A DNA stretch of 64,000 nucleotides, taken from positions 36,295,866-36,359,865 of the forward strand of contig CM076261.1 in NCBI GenBank assembly GCA_038380795.1, written 5' to 3'. The DNA is from Pyrocephalus nanus (taxonomy: Eukaryota > Chordata > Aves > Passeriformes > Tyrannidae). Positions 22,690 through 36,160 of the stretch are shown in pieces. The stretch's first letter is position 1, and every line of letters starts with the position of its first letter. The position numbers and the translations under genes are program-made. A model generated the notes under the pieces. The model saw only the letters and a program-made list of their open reading frames with translations. It did not search any database and had not been told where the DNA came from.

Positions 22690-23076
22690 ACATTGTTTAT
22701 TTATTCTGCACAGGGTGCCAGGTGTAAATTTTCCACAAATCAAGCATACTAGGAAGAAAAAAGCAAACAAACTTATACACTAAAGTTTACATAAGCCCGC
22801 CTTTCTAACACATAGTCACTCATCTTGCACAATCCAACACAACCCTACACTGCACCTGCGTGGGCCTCTTTGGGGATTTCTAGTGGTTTATGGTGGTCAT
22901 TTGGGGAAGTGCTCCCTACTCAGTTTCAAGAAAAATTTGGTTTAGGGCTCGCAGAACACAAGATTGCCAAGTAAGATGTGATCTGCAGCTCCCATGCTAG
23001 GTCATCTTAAACAATTGCCCAGCAGGACATAAAATACAAAGCTTTCCATCAACATTAAGGACTTCTGGCTAACACA
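22690..23076 (-). mobile_element. Probable solo LTR of an endogenous retrovirus, antisense
   Basis: Read on the minus strand from 23076, the segment starts TGTGTTAGCC. It has a TATA-like 'gtataag' (complement of 22772-22778) and, about 70 bases further, 'gcaccctgtgcagaataaat', with two overlapping AATAAA signals (complement of 22696-22705). This order of a TG start, TATA box and AATAAA within about 390 bases is the layout of a retroviral LTR with U3 and R. U5 would lie left of 22690 and its edge is not clear (perhaps to about 22620). No internal retroviral sequence flanks it. Family assignment (ERVK-like) is tentative. Confidence 0.5.
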
Positions 23077-26000
23077 ACTTATAATATATATTTGCATTTA
23101 AAGAAGGGGTTAAATGGGACAATGATACCATCAGCTTATATTCACAACTGGGATGAAAGGAAGGGACAGAGAATTCCATTTTAAGCTATCACTTAAAGGT
23201 TTCTTTTCTTAAGTAATATATTACTTTCAGATCTAGACAAAAGCAGAAGATCTATCTCCTGCTCTGTGGGGGAACAGGACAGATTGGTTCTTTTATCATG
23301 ACCTCAGAGTAGTTACTCCTCTAGTAATATACTTTCTGTTTTCTGGCAGTTGGAGAGTGGTGACTAGGCAATGCCAAGGAGTCGTTCACAGACTTGGGGG
23401 ATGTTGCCCCTTCCTCATCTTATTGCAGACTGCTTGCATGTCTTAGACAGGTGATAGTTACAAGGGCATACTGTTGCTTAGTCTAGTATGTTGATTTCCT
23501 TGTTATCTTTGTGTGTGTGTGTGTTAGCAACTATTCAGTGGTTTTATAGCTATTTTATATCCTGTGCTATGTACACTTTGTGGTATGTTTGTGCACGTCA
23601 AAAGTTTGTTGTGTAACCAGACAAAGTGAATGAGGTAACGAGTGAATGGATTTCATGTCAAAATTTACAATTGCCTTGTTGATCACTAGAAAGACCATTG
23701 GCAAGATTTTGCAATTAGAAATGCTCATTTCCTCCTCTGTTTTTTATTTAAATCATCCTCACTAATGGCTGGTATAAACATTTCCCCAGACACATTTGCA
23801 GTTTATAAAATGAAAAAACAAATAACACTTTGGTCTTATTCTTTCATTAAGGTGCTTAAAGACTTAACAACTCAAATTTTCACTTATAGTTTATTTTGTA
23901 CCTGAAATTTTAACTGACATTCAGCTGAGGAAGAAAAATGTAAACATGCAAATTGTTGTTTGAAAACAATCAGTTTCTTTATAGCTGTAACATCAAAAGA
24001 AACATCCATTTGGACCCCACTTTTGCACAAAAAAAAAAAAATCTTAAATCTAAAATAAAGTAAGAATTAGCTGTATAAAATCAAGCTATGTGCAATAGGC
24101 TCCTTCAAGAAAATTCCAGCTCAGAACTCATCCATCAGGGTCTTACAAATAAAGCCATCCTGGTTATTGTAAACTTAAGAGGTTTGAAAGCTTGAGATAT
24201 TGACCAGAAAAAGCCATCAAATTTTTACATACTTACTGTGATGAAATTATTTATGATGTTCTTTCCCTTACCACTCATCTTATCTACTTGCTTTAAGAAG
24301 ATGTGATGAAAATCAGAATAATTTATTTATGTAATATTTATTAGCTTGGGGTCTTGTTGAATGTTATATTAAAAGGTATGAATCTGAATAGCAAATCAGT
24401 GCCCCATCAAATCTGATATTACTAGGATGCTAACAATTTTCTTCATATAAACCATGAATTTTAAAACCAAACTCAATATGGTTTAATAGAAGAGGATTGC
24501 TAAATTTAATAGTTTCATTATCCAGATGGCATATATATCAGTTCATTTTCTTTATATGTAAAGCATTGACAACAAGAAAAAACGAGGTTTTCTACATCAA
24601 AGTATTTTGCAAAAACTAGGAAATATATTACTTAAATTAGATGGATAAGATTGTAGTGTTACTGAATCCCAAAATAAATCTGCCACTAAACCATTATTCA
24701 CTCTCTTTATTGTTGTTACATCTTTCAGATCTACATTATCTAAAACTTCCTGTCAATTGCAGAGAATACAAATTTGAAAGAATGCCTAGTTCTTGATATG
24801 CAAGAAAATTATAGGTGACAATTCACTTGAATTTTAAAAAGCAGTCTGTCTCTGAAATTTTCACAAGAAATACAGTATATAAAATGTTAATTCTTTAACT
24901 AAGAATACTAATCATAAAAAAAGTAAAAATTTTTTGAAGAGAGATTCTGGAGTGATAACTAAAATGATTGAATAGAATTTCAAATTTGAAGGTTTCCTGA
25001 ATTTTGTTGAAATGAAGCTTTGAAAAAGAAAAATAAATCTCCTTCTAATAGAGAAGATAAATATTACACATCTTTCGTAAATAATTCAGGAGACACTTGC
25101 AGACAGCTTTTTGAGACAGTATAGGATTTCAAGAACAATTAGGTTTGTTTTTCATCCTTGTTTTCTTATAACATGGAGCTCTTATGAAACTAATCTCTTG
25201 TTCGGAGAAGATAATATGGAATCCTAATTTATTTTTTAATAAAAATTGCCTTCGTGATGTTTATCAGTGGCTATCTTTATTTAAAAAAAAAGGTAGAGAC
25301 CTAGGCAGATTTACAGAAGTTTCATAATGCCCTCAGAATACACAGGCAATACAGGTATCAGTGTGTATGGAATATAGGCACTTTAAAGTCAGGAGCCAAG
25401 TTTCACCAGAGCTTGGTAAACTAGCACAATTGACTTCTGAGAAAGAGAAGATTCAAAATCTGTAGGTTAGACCAAGTACTATGAACTGTTCATACACGTC
25501 TTTCTAGTGGGATATGGACTGGAGAACTTGCAAAATACAACACATTGATTTGAAGATGAAGCAGTATCATTTTACTTCTCTTGACATTTATTCATGGGTA
25601 GCTAAATACTCTGAGTGCCTGAAAGCAAACAAATGGTATATAAATGGAGAATACTGTGCCATTTTAAATTCAATAATGATTTAATAGCAAGTACACAGTG
25701 GAAGAAAGGAATATCTCTTTATTTTGGGCCAGAGTTCAATCTTTCACTGGCTCTTTGATATGAGGTAAAAATGACCACTCCAAAGAAAATTATCTGGCAA
25801 CTAACAGGAATTCTCTTGTGCTGCTCCAAAGTATCGAAGCCAGTTTTCTTTTTTTTTTAATATGCAGGGCCATTTCCCTGTCAAAAGTATCTTGATTATG
25901 TACTTATACATCGTTTTGAAATTAACTGCTGCATATTTTCATTAGGATAACACAGTGACTCATTCCATGCCTATCACATTTTTGGGGAATACATTTTTCT

Positions 26001-29000
26001 GATTGCATTTCTTTTACCAAGTTTTTGAAGAAACATGCATGCTATCGAAGAGTCATGTCATAGGTAAACACAGTTCTGTTTCAAAAATAAAGATATTGGG
26101 CAAAAGTAGAATGTTCCTTATAGCTGAGAATCTTTGATAAAACAAAACTATAACACAAATTACTGCACATAAACAGAGGTTGGAAATCCATTGAGTGTTT
26201 CATCAGGATTTGTTTGAGTTTTTCTTTAATGTACATTGTATGTTTACAATGTAAATTGTATTTTACAAAGTCAAAACTTAAATAAGGTGGGCTAGGTTAT
26301 TCAGTTACTTCATTCTTTATTTATTATCTACCAGAATTTTCTTATTGGAAATTTTTAAGTCTAAAGGTCAATTTGTTAGGCTTACCAAATATTCAACATG
26401 TTAAAGAGACATCAGTGATCTCCCTATCTGTGTGTTTGTTGATAGTTTGCTTTTAGCCTGGAGAATTTGACATTTGCATGGTGTAAAATTTATGGAAAGT
26501 TCTTGAGTCCTAGAAAGTGTACTGATATTTCTGAGCCTTCCTAGGTGAGATAGAATAAGATATTGCAGGCAAGACAATGAAATAACACATTACAAGTCTG
26601 CTTAAATGTGTATTTATGAATATCAATTAAATTTTTTAAAACCTGCTTAGCAGGATGATAAGCACTATGGAAAGGCTGAAAAAAAGCAATATATTGTATA
26701 TTATACAGGTTTAAAAAAAACACAGACTGACATCTTTTTATGGTTTCAGAATATGAGAAAAAAAAAAAAAGTGAGAGTTTGTGTGAAGTTTATGTTTTAC
26801 CTCTTCAGGGCTTTCATATGAAAAAGGACACATGTGAGAAGGATAATAGAGGTGAGTGTCAGTATGTGCGGAGGAGGTGGCACACCTGATACCAGGATGA
26901 AGAAAAAGTAGGGATATAGCAGGGTAAGATATCTGATCCTACAACAGGAGGAATTAGACAATTGCTATGACAGCCCCTCCACAGCAGGAGGGAGAGTGGC
27001 TGTAGAAGAGCACCTGGGAGGAGGTACCTCTCCATGTGCTGTCTTCAATTGGAGCCCAAGGTCATGGGTGGCTGACACACACTGAACTGCTACACACATG
27101 TCCCTAGGCACATACTGCTATTTCTTTGTGCTTTCAGAAATACTGTAGTCCTGCCATGCTTCTGCTCTTTGTTTTCTCACAGCTAGGTCACAGGGCCTTA
27201 TCTTGGCTATGAAGAAAAGTCACTATATTTTTGGATCAAATCAAGTCTAGCTAAAATAAGACAAGGTTAACTGAGATAGAACTGTTGCACACTCATTACA
27301 GTGAGAAGGGACAAAAAAAGGAGTACAGAAACTCTGACCCTGACTGCTTTATTTTTTTTTTGTAGATTGTTCTGTAGAGCTCTTTCATATGAGTGGCTTA
27401 TCCAGTACTTGAAAATATCACCTCTTACACTTAGCTAGAGAGGAATTTCTTCAGGATGTTGTGTATACAGGATTTACTGAGGAGTCTTTTTTCTACAGTT
27501 TACAGTAATATGCAGTGAGAAGTAGGAAAACAGAAAAAGTTTACGTATTTGAATTGTTACATACAAGAACAGGGAGAAGCTCTCACTTTTGTACTGGATG
27601 GTATATCTAAAGCCATGAAGCCATGATTTCTATTAATCCCATAGTGTTAGGTGGGTTTTTTCCTTTTTTTCCTCCCTTCTTTTTATTTTTTCTGCACGAG
27701 GGTAATTTCTATGAATTTCCAGTCTAATTATTTTATTTTTACTCCCAGAAAGAACTATAATTTTTTTATCATAAACCAGTTTCCTCTGAGGTGGGCTGGG
27801 GAGCACTTAAGACGAGAAAGGTTTTGGAATTATAAACAATGACTTTCTGTCATGACTACAGGATTAGAAAGTAAATATGGAAATAGCTTGTTAATCTGTG
27901 CTTTAATCTGCAAAATCAAAACCATCACATCATACCAGATTTGTTTTCATTGTAAAGGAAAAAGGATTACAGTGTAGTGATTCAGTTCTGCCAAAGAAAG
28001 CTTCCTTTTCATGGTAACTCTATGTACACTAAACCCTAGGTTTTTTGTGACAGTCTCTGTAGCGCATGTACACCTGGTTTAAAGGCTGACAAACTATTTT
28101 TAATGGGGCTTCATAGAAGTGCTCATTTCTGCTAACCAGACGAATTTACATTAAAGTGTCTCTCATAGACAGTCCAATTGCATGTCTCCTTTGGTGATCT
28201 CCATGTTGCATTGTGTTTCTTTAAAGAAAAGGAGTGGTAAATGCATAGATCTGTGGTGATACGAGTCCCTGTGCTGGTATGAATTACACACCTCGGCTGT
28301 TTTGTCTTGAGAGATGATAAAAGAGAAGTATAAACAGAGATTAAAAGGGCTAATGCCTTAGTTCCTCCCTGAAATCTGTTTCTCTTCTTGTCTCTGTAGT
28401 AAAGATTATTCAAGACTCAGCACTGTAGCAAGCAGTATGTTTCTGGAAAGCTGTGAATTGCAGTATGACATGTAGTAAATCTAATCATCACTCTTGTTTG
28501 ACTTGAGGTCAGGCTGTTTTAAGGATTAGATAGAAATTTGCTTCTCTCTGGCCTCAGCTGAACTCATCTCATGTTATAGTTTCAAGGTTTGCTATTGCCA
28601 GTTGAATTGCATTGTTTATCCTATTTTGTGCCAAGATGAATACAACCTATATGCCGATACGTGTGGGTAAAACAGGATTGTGCTCATACACACACATGAA
28701 AATCTCCATTGTCAAAAGTCCCTATAAAATATATTTTTATTTCAATTGCAAGACAGAACTCCCAACCAGAAGCTATGTTAAAGCACTCGATGCATAGAAA
28801 CAGAAAAATCTCTGTGTTTTTCTTGCTGTTCTGCTCTAGTACTTGCAGTTCGTTACTGCTCACTACTCAGTTATAAGACATTAACAAAAGCCCTGTACAA
28901 AGGGAACATTACTTGATCCTTAGTATGGCTCACAAGGGTTAAGCTTTTTGTATTGCTGCAAAAACCAATCTTTTGAGAAACTTGTATGCTTAGTGTCATG

Positions 29001-29360
29001 CAGGGTTTTTTCTGTGGTACAAGGAAATTTTGTATGTCAGTGGCCTAAATATATGACATTGTTTAAGATTTTGGCAAGCTAATTGCTTATTACAGAGGAA
29101 TTTAAAATCAGTGTTTAATGAATGAACCCTGCCTGCTTAAATATCAGCTTATGGCATTGTAAAACAAGGTTACTGCGCTTAGGTCATGCAAGATTAGGAA
29201 CTGTAAAAGTGACCCTCTATCTAAGTGAAATAATAATTTTAATTTTAAATTATATTAATTGAAATGTGGGTTATGGGCTGAAAGAATTAAGCACCTTCAG
29301 GCCTTATAGTCATTGTGCAGGAAAGGGGAAGTTATGAGTATATGAGCATATGGATTAAGT
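23077..29360. other. Unique AT-rich DNA, no gene recognised
   Basis: The longest stretch without a recognised interspersed repeat. A (GT)7-like run lies at 23510-23524. A small hairpin (9-bp stem) lies near 26231-26252. 26850-27070 is distinctly GC-richer than its surroundings but has no recognisable domain, splice sites or repeat signature. A 93-codon minus-strand frame (28132-28413) has no known relatives. Confidence 0.4.
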
Positions 29361-29472
29361 CCTGAGCAGCCTGGTGATCCCTGGTGACACTCCTTTGAGC
29401 AGGAGGTTGGGCAAGAGACCTTCTGAGGTCCCTTCTGGACTGAATTATTAAGTCTTTCTGTAATTCTGTAAT
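29361..29472 (+). mobile_element. CR1 LINE 3' end (sense)
   Basis: The segment shows a CR1 3' UTR ending: 'ctgagcagcctggtgatccc' (in part), 'agcaggaggttgg', 'ccttctgaggtccctt', and the terminal 'tttctgtaattctgta'. It is 5'-truncated to about 110 bases, a common length for old CR1 copies. Confidence 0.65.
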
Positions 29473-29879
29473 GTCAAATAAAGTCCAGAAACAATACTCA
29501 TAAGGAAGCTGAAATCCTTCGGTGATATTCTTTCAACGTATGCTTATAAGTGATCTGAAAACATAATTTTTATCTGTAACATTTTTCCTCAGTCTTGGAA
29601 GTAGTCTAATGTATATATTCATATGGATCATATTTATGCCTTCTGGATTGACAACAAAGCATTTAAAGATAGGAAAACCTGCAGTCATTCAGAAAAAGAA
29701 AAAAAAAAAGAACAGAGCAACCCAGGAACCCATTACATCATTAAGCTCACAGCTAATCCCAAAATCCATCTTTAAAGATTATATTATAATCTAAGATATA
29801 CAGAAACTTGTACTTTCTGTGAGGTTGCTTTTCCAGATGAGGTTAGTTTATTTTTTCCCATTTTATATTACACTAATCT

Positions 29880-29988
29880 TAAAAATAAAATTAATATAAA
29901 ATAAAATAAATAAAATAAAATGAAATAGAATAAATAAAATTAAAAAATAAAGTAAAATAAAATAGAATAAATAAAATAAAATAAAATA
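29880..29988. repeat. AAAAT/AAATA simple repeat
   Basis: About 110 bases of imperfect AAAAT and AAATA units interrupted by a few G and T substitutions. Confidence 0.85.
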
Positions 29989-31116
29989 ACAAACATACAT
30001 TTGAGAACTTGAAATTGCTTTGCTGTTTCTTGCCATGCTGTGCTTGTTCTGGTGTTGACAAAGGAAAATAAGTAGATTCTATGCTGCTCACATCTAGATT
30101 ACTGTGCACTTTACACAAACCTAAAATTAGTCCTAGAACTGAATAAATATAGCAAGTAAACAAAATAATAAATGGGAAATCCTCTGCTGCACTATTTCTT
30201 CCAATTCTAAATCGCCACAAATAAACATATCCAGCTTTTAGTTTTCTTCAAGTGTTCTTTCAATTTAGACAAGTAATATTTCGCTTAAGAACCAAAACCA
30301 GAAAGATAATCACCACTATGTGTGTGTGCTTGTGTATTTGTGTGTGTTTAGGGGAAAGGATTTGTCCTGCTCTTCTGTAGATTTTCAAAAAAAACAACAG
30401 TTGTGCTTATCCTTTATGCAAATTCCACATTAATATTCTGCCATATGGATAAGGTACTTCAAATTCATTATTATTATGATTTATATTCAAAATACAGGTA
30501 GACAAACCTGAGCTAATAGTGATCTTGATAAAAATATATAGCAGCAAACTAGTCAGTAACTCCATGCTTAGGTAAAAGATAATATGGTTTCCCTGTGAGG
30601 GCTCAGTTCTGTATCCTTAGTGCAGAGAAACCACAGAGTTATAACACCTCCTCTGAGCAGTTAGTTGTGGTGACCAGAGAAAGAAGAAAAGGATGGTGAT
30701 TTAAAGGCAAACTAAACATTTTCATCACTTTTTTCTTTGTGTGATGTAACTTCATGATAATAACTAGCAGGTCAGTTACCATTGTATTAGCCTTATTACT
30801 GGGGTTTTTTTTAAATTCTTCAGTGAAATCGAGTTTCAAAGCTACCCTTCAAAACTTGAGACTATAGAAGTTTTTTGAGATAATCAAATTTAATGTAAAA
30901 GGGAAATATCTCTGTAAAAGAAAATAAGAAATTATGAATACATTTGTTTTTTCTTTGAAATTTAGTTTGAGAGTTATTTCAAAGATAGAACTTTTTGTAT
31001 AGACATTTAGTTTATATTACCTTAAAGATTTATTTCTTTTTTTCTTTTTTTCTTTTTTTAAGGATAACTTATCAACAATAAAGGAAAGATACTTACTTCC
31101 TCTGCTTCTGTACTAA

Positions 31117-31172
31117 AAAAACCAACACAACAATAAAAAACCCAAAAAAACCCACAAAAAAAGACCCAACCA
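31117..31172 (+). repeat. A/C-rich low-complexity patch
   Basis: A/C-rich plus strand with runs such as aaaaacccaaaaaaaccc. It is similar in style to the longer tract at 40.87 kb but shorter and interrupted. Confidence 0.6.
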
Positions 31173-31815
31173 TAAAATATCTTCCTTCCACTCCCAAATC
31201 AAGTAAACCCAACAGATCTTGCAGAGCTGACTAACTTCCACCTAGACCTGCCTTTCAAAGAAGACGTCATTTGCTATATTATACAAACCAAGTTTCCTCT
31301 AGAGAAAGAGGAGTTATGAAATTAATCCAACAGTGGAGCTTAATTTCCTTCACTAGTTCTTTTTTGGTTGTAAGTCTGTGTGAAGATACAGGCATTGAAA
31401 ATTATCTGCAGATTCTTGAACTAAAAGGAAAAGAGATCAAGCACAAAACATAGACAGTCTACTAATAAACAATATTCGCATTGTCTTCTCCATACCATTT
31501 CACCAGTCCTTGCACCCTACATCCCTATCTCAAGGAACCAAAAGAGCATTTGTGAAGTTATTGCCAGTTACAGGGTAAAGACAGAACACAACAGGCAGCA
31601 AGAGAGAGTTGGATGACATGATTTGAAAAACAACACAATGTTCAAAAGAGTATGGAAATTAGCAAGAGATAGTAAATGCCAAACACTGCATTAAAAACAA
31701 ACATACATTAAAGAAAAAAAAAAAAAAGACAAAAACCAAACACCTGCATATTCAGTGATTATTAGCCAGTGTGTTTTCCACAGCTTCTGATTCCAGATTT
31801 AATTTTTAACAGAAC

Positions 31816-31845
31816 AAAAAAAAAAAAAAAAAAAAAAAAATTATG
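31816..31845 (+). repeat. Poly(A) run of 30
   Basis: Thirty consecutive A. There is no AATAAA within about 40 bases upstream and no convincing flanking duplication, so it is listed as a simple repeat. Confidence 0.85.
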
Positions 31846-34643
31846 ATTTTGGTATCATTACTCCGACCAGTTTTACTGACCATAAATTCATAAGCTGGGC
31901 TATGTTAACTGATAAATTAAGTGCAGTTTGCGAAACTGTTTACGCCAACTTTGTATTGAAGAGGGTGAAAAGTAGATAGTTAATTGCACTGAGGGGAAAA
32001 CCTGCCACAGAGTCAAAAAGTAGTGTAAAAGAATGGGCTTCTGGAAAAATATCCAAGAAAATATCTAGAAAAATGCAATCAAGAGAAAATCAGACTCTAC
32101 AATGAAAAGAAATAAGAAACAGTTAAAAGGATCAACCATATAGCACCATAGCTAGAAAACCATTATGTCTTCTGTAGATGAAGAAAGCCCATGGTAAAAT
32201 GAGGGAACTTTTTCTACTTTTCAAGTGAAGATTAGTCAGTGTTCTTGACAACATCTTACTTTCTCCCTGTTTTTACTAGAATTTACAGCAAAGGGCCATT
32301 TCAGATAGCGGTTTGTTACATGTCTTCCAAAAGATAGAGCTCCTGATCAGTGTATCTAAACATTCAAAATCTCAAAATTTAGTCTTTTCCTTTATTCTGA
32401 GAGAGTGAGAAAGAATCCTTCCATGGTGGGAAAGAAATTCTAAGAATAAAAACTTCCTAATAAAATTCTGTGATACTGTACAGGATAAGAGTATAAAGGA
32501 TAATGAAAATTAGATGTATTGTCATAAGATGCAGGTTAAATAAGCCACTTGCTAATGGCTGATTATAACCAGAAGGGACCATGTTAAGGTTTACATTATG
32601 GCAACACAAACAGCAATGAAAGTCTTCTCTTAGTCACAACTTAATTGCTCTCAGCTACATTTTTTTTAGTAGTCCTTTTCATTCCATTATTATTAATTTG
32701 GGTGCCTTACAGAGGGTAAAAAAGTATTGTCAGCTTTAGGAAGAAATTTTTCATAAAGGTTTCACCTTCACCTCAACTCTAAAGCAGTCCTTTGCCATTC
32801 GTTAGTGCAGGTTTCTATAAGCTGTAAAGTCTTTGGCACATTTTTTCCAATCATCTTTCAAGAGCTTCCTTGAGACTGAAGAAAGGAAATGAAGGTGGAA
32901 AAACTATGCAGTCCAGCATAATAAAAGAAGATTGGCACAAAAATCTTATACAAATAACAATCTAGGCCTATCTAGGGAATGGCAATAAAATATTTTAAAA
33001 TGACAAGACAGTGACCAGACCTAGTCTAAATATAAGTAGAATATGGCAAAGTGAGTCAGCAGGTTTTATGTTCAGAACTGCTCACTTGATAAGACAATTT
33101 GAGAAAGTCATTCTGTCTCTGAGTTTTCTTCAAATGCAAGGAGTGAGTCACTCCGCCCCCTTAGTTCTAGAACTAGCACACAACTGTTTATGAACAGCAC
33201 ACCAAAGCTGATTTTTTGCTATGTAGTCTGGCAATGTTGGACCTCATAAACTATTTTAAAAAAATTATCTTGTGTCTGAATATTTCATATTTTCCATTAG
33301 TTTTATACTGAGCTGAAAAATATATTCTAATTCCTCCAGTGTGGGAAGAAGGGTTGTTCTTATGAAGAAACTGTTTTTGAATTTGAGATCTGGATCCCAT
33401 TCCCATCTTTGACATGTTACAATGGTGAGGTGCTGTGAAATATTTATTACTGTGAGAAATCATCATGCGTGAAGAACAGGAGTTCAGTTATCAGCCTTGC
33501 CTAAATATCTTTAGAGAATTTGATTGTCCAATAGTCAATTATAATCCCATTTCTTGTGTTCCTGTATTCAGTTAAGCAAGTTACTTTTAATTAAGCTTTC
33601 AAAAATACTCAGGTGTTACAGATAGGACTCAACTCCAGATTAACTCTGAAATTTAGTTGCCTTACATGCAGGTGTCAGCTTCTTAACTTGGTGTCTAAGA
33701 CTCAGCATAGTCAGTTAATACAGCCAGCAAACTATAGAGAGGTACTCAGGTGAACAAGGTTTCTTCTGAACTAAAGCATTCCCAGAGAACACTGCCTCGA
33801 GCAGGACAACCAGATTCTTTTACAAATAAGTTTACTAAACTACTTTTGCTCCACATTTGCCTGTCTAAAGTGGAGATAATAACACAGCATTTATTTCAAC
33901 AGTTTGAATTCTCAGTTTATACAATAGGACATTTCTCCTATATTTATCTCTTAGAATGTGTAAGCAAAGTGTTCATCACCTGAGGTCTTTAATTCCCCTT
34001 AGGGCCTTGCAAATTTTATAAATTTTAAAGAATAACTAGCTGAACTTTACATATTATGTATAAGGAAATTGTTCTGGCAAGAAAAAATTACTGTAGCCTG
34101 CAGCAGCTCCCAAGTGTCAATTAAATACAGTCATGCATAATAAGTCTCAGACAGTCTTGGATATTCAGAATATAGTAAACTCTAGAAACTTGGCCACTTG
34201 GAGAATAGGAGTGATCATAAAGTTATGAGATATTTTCAAGAGATTAACTCAAATTTTTGCTTTGCCACAGAGATTCCTGTGTCTAAAGGAAGTCTGTAGA
34301 AGCTAAATAACAAAATTACACATTTTATACTTCTGTTCTTCAGACCCAGGCTCATCTGCTTATTAGTCCTGGAGAAACTGAGCCACCCAAAGTGCTGAAC
34401 TTTTCTCAGTTACTTCAGCAGACAAGGGTCAATTTTCAGGATTTGAAGATTCTGGGTGTTCAGACCAAGCAGTAATAAGAATAATAATTAAAATTAGAGA
34501 ACAATAATTAATATGTTAATTGCAATACACTCGTCTAAAGAAGCCCAGGAAAAGAAAAAAATCTCTGAGAAATTTTAAACAGATAGTATAAACATGGAAA
34601 GGAAAAACTTGACACATAACATAAAAAATGAGATAATATTACT

Positions 34644-34942
34644 AGAATCACAGAATCATTTAGGTTGGAAAAGACCTCCAAGATTATCTAGTCCAACCTG
34701 TTACCAAATACCTTATCTACTGGACCATGAAACAAAGTGACATGTCCAGTCATTTCTTGAACATCTCCGGGGATGGTGACTCCACCACCTCCCTAGGCAT
34801 TCCCTTTCAATGTTTAAAAACTGTTTCCATAAAGAAATTCCTTCTGATGTTCAACCTGAACCTCCCGAGGCATAGCCTGGTGCTATGTCGTCTTGTCCTG
34901 TTGTTAGTTCCCTGGGAGAAGAGGCTGACCTCCACCAGAAAG
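34644..34942 (-). mobile_element. CR1 LINE, 3' 0.3 kb, antisense
   Basis: Starts at the left with the reverse-complemented CR1 3' end (agaatcacagaatcatttag, then 'gttggaaaagacctccaag'). It continues through 'ggggatggtgactccaccacc' (in part), 'aaagaaattccttctgatg', 'aacctgaacctcccgagg', 'tgtcgtcttgtcctgttg' and 'gagaagaggctgacc'. A 100-codon plus-strand frame over this region (34727-35029) is antisense to CR1 and not a gene. It is 5'-truncated at about 34942. Confidence 0.85.
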
Positions 34943-35954
34943 GGAAGGAAATCTCATAAGAAAGAATTTTCTATCACAGTATGCAAATCTTCTCTGACAA
35001 AATGTAAAGAGGAAGAGATATGTCAATAAAAGCACCTTGAAGATATATAAAAACCAAATCAGATATAGGAACAATGAAATGTAATGTAGCCTATTTAAAT
35101 ATGCTGTCAACAAACAACTCTTCCCCTGTCCACTTTAACTCTTCATATATTTATGTGTACTGCTTCTTATTATTTTGTCTTCCTCACAGATTTCTGATGT
35201 GCATCATTGAAAATGCAAAGAAAAAATAAGCAGTAAAGGTAAATTTTATAGTACCAAAATACCTGACTTGAAATCTAAAAATGTTTATTTGAAGAAATTA
35301 CCATAAAAATATTACTTTAAAAGAGTCCAGAATATGATGCTTGTCTAATTATTCACTGCCTTTATGAAACTTCTGTTCATAAAGACAATGATCCTTTCCA
35401 GATGAGTTAAATCAGAAGGGAAGAATTTCTTTAAACTATCTGGATACAGAATCTTAGACAAGAAGAGGAATTGTTGGTTCTGATTTTCTTTGTGGCTTTG
35501 AAAAGAAATGCTAATATTAAATGCTTCTAATTATTTTAATCAAATCTTTTTTACAAAGAAGATTAAAAATTTTTGTTTTATTCCCTTTCTGCAAAATTGA
35601 AATATGTAAAGCCTAAGACTTACTTTTCACAAATACTTTGAAGCCTGGTGTTAGATTTGGGAGTCAAGCCAGCTGCATATGCTTTCCATCTGGCCAACAT
35701 TGCCTCCCTGACATGTTGACTACCAAAGATGTATAATGTTCTTAAACTAAATGACATCAGAAGCACTGAATTGAAGGTAGTGTATTTGGGGGTTAAGTCA
35801 GGGGAAGATGCAGATCACAACCTTTGAAACCTTTCTATGAAGCATTTTATTAATTAATTTATTATTACTATTGCAATCAAACTGTTATTATTATTATAAG
35901 GTAAATATTCACCAGTATAGTCACTTACTCACTCACTCTTGCCTCTTTTTGTAG
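34943..35954. other. Unique AT-rich DNA, no gene recognised
   Basis: No repeat or coding signature apart from an AT-rich patch at about 35845-35900. Confidence 0.35.
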
Positions 35955-36160
35955 TCACCCAGTTGGAGCTGCAGCTGGGGATCAAGCCCAGCTCCTTCCT
36001 CAGGAGCAGTGGGACGTACCAATGTCGGTTTTCTTTTAGGCGGAAGTTCAGGCAGTTCTTCAGAGTAATGTTTATTTCATCAGGTGTTTATGTAATGATG
36101 TAGTCTTCCTCTGCACAAAACAGCTATCTCACAAAGCAGCTACTGCAATCTTGGATGCGG
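35955..36160 (-). mobile_element. Possible LTR fragment, antisense (doubtful)
   Basis: Locally GC-richer sequence. On the minus strand it has an AATAAA (complement of 36071-36076) followed by a moderately GC-rich stretch containing 'gacattggtacgtccc' and 'ctcctgaggaaggagctggg'. The layout (polyadenylation signal, then a short GC-richer U5-like part) would fit an LTR. I see no TATA box or clear edges, and no second copy in the window supports it. Confidence 0.25.

Larger units (their letters stand above)
29473..34643. other. Unique AT-rich DNA with several simple repeats
   Basis: Holds the AAAAT-rich repeat at 29880-29988, a GT-rich patch near 30317-30350, an A/C-rich patch near 31117-31172 and a 30-base poly(A) at 31816-31845. 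No coding region or interspersed repeat is recognised. The 109-codon minus-strand frame 29891-30220 is produced by the AAAAT repeat. Confidence 0.4.

Noticed and set aside
29891..30220. 109-codon minus-strand frame rich in F, I, L and Y
   Set aside because: Caused by the AAAAT repeat, with no motif outside it.
36068..36160. Retroviral primer-binding site next to the doubtful LTR at 36.0 kb
   Set aside because: The tggtacgtccc motif does not match the 3' end of a tRNA that I can identify, and no LTR edge is defined.
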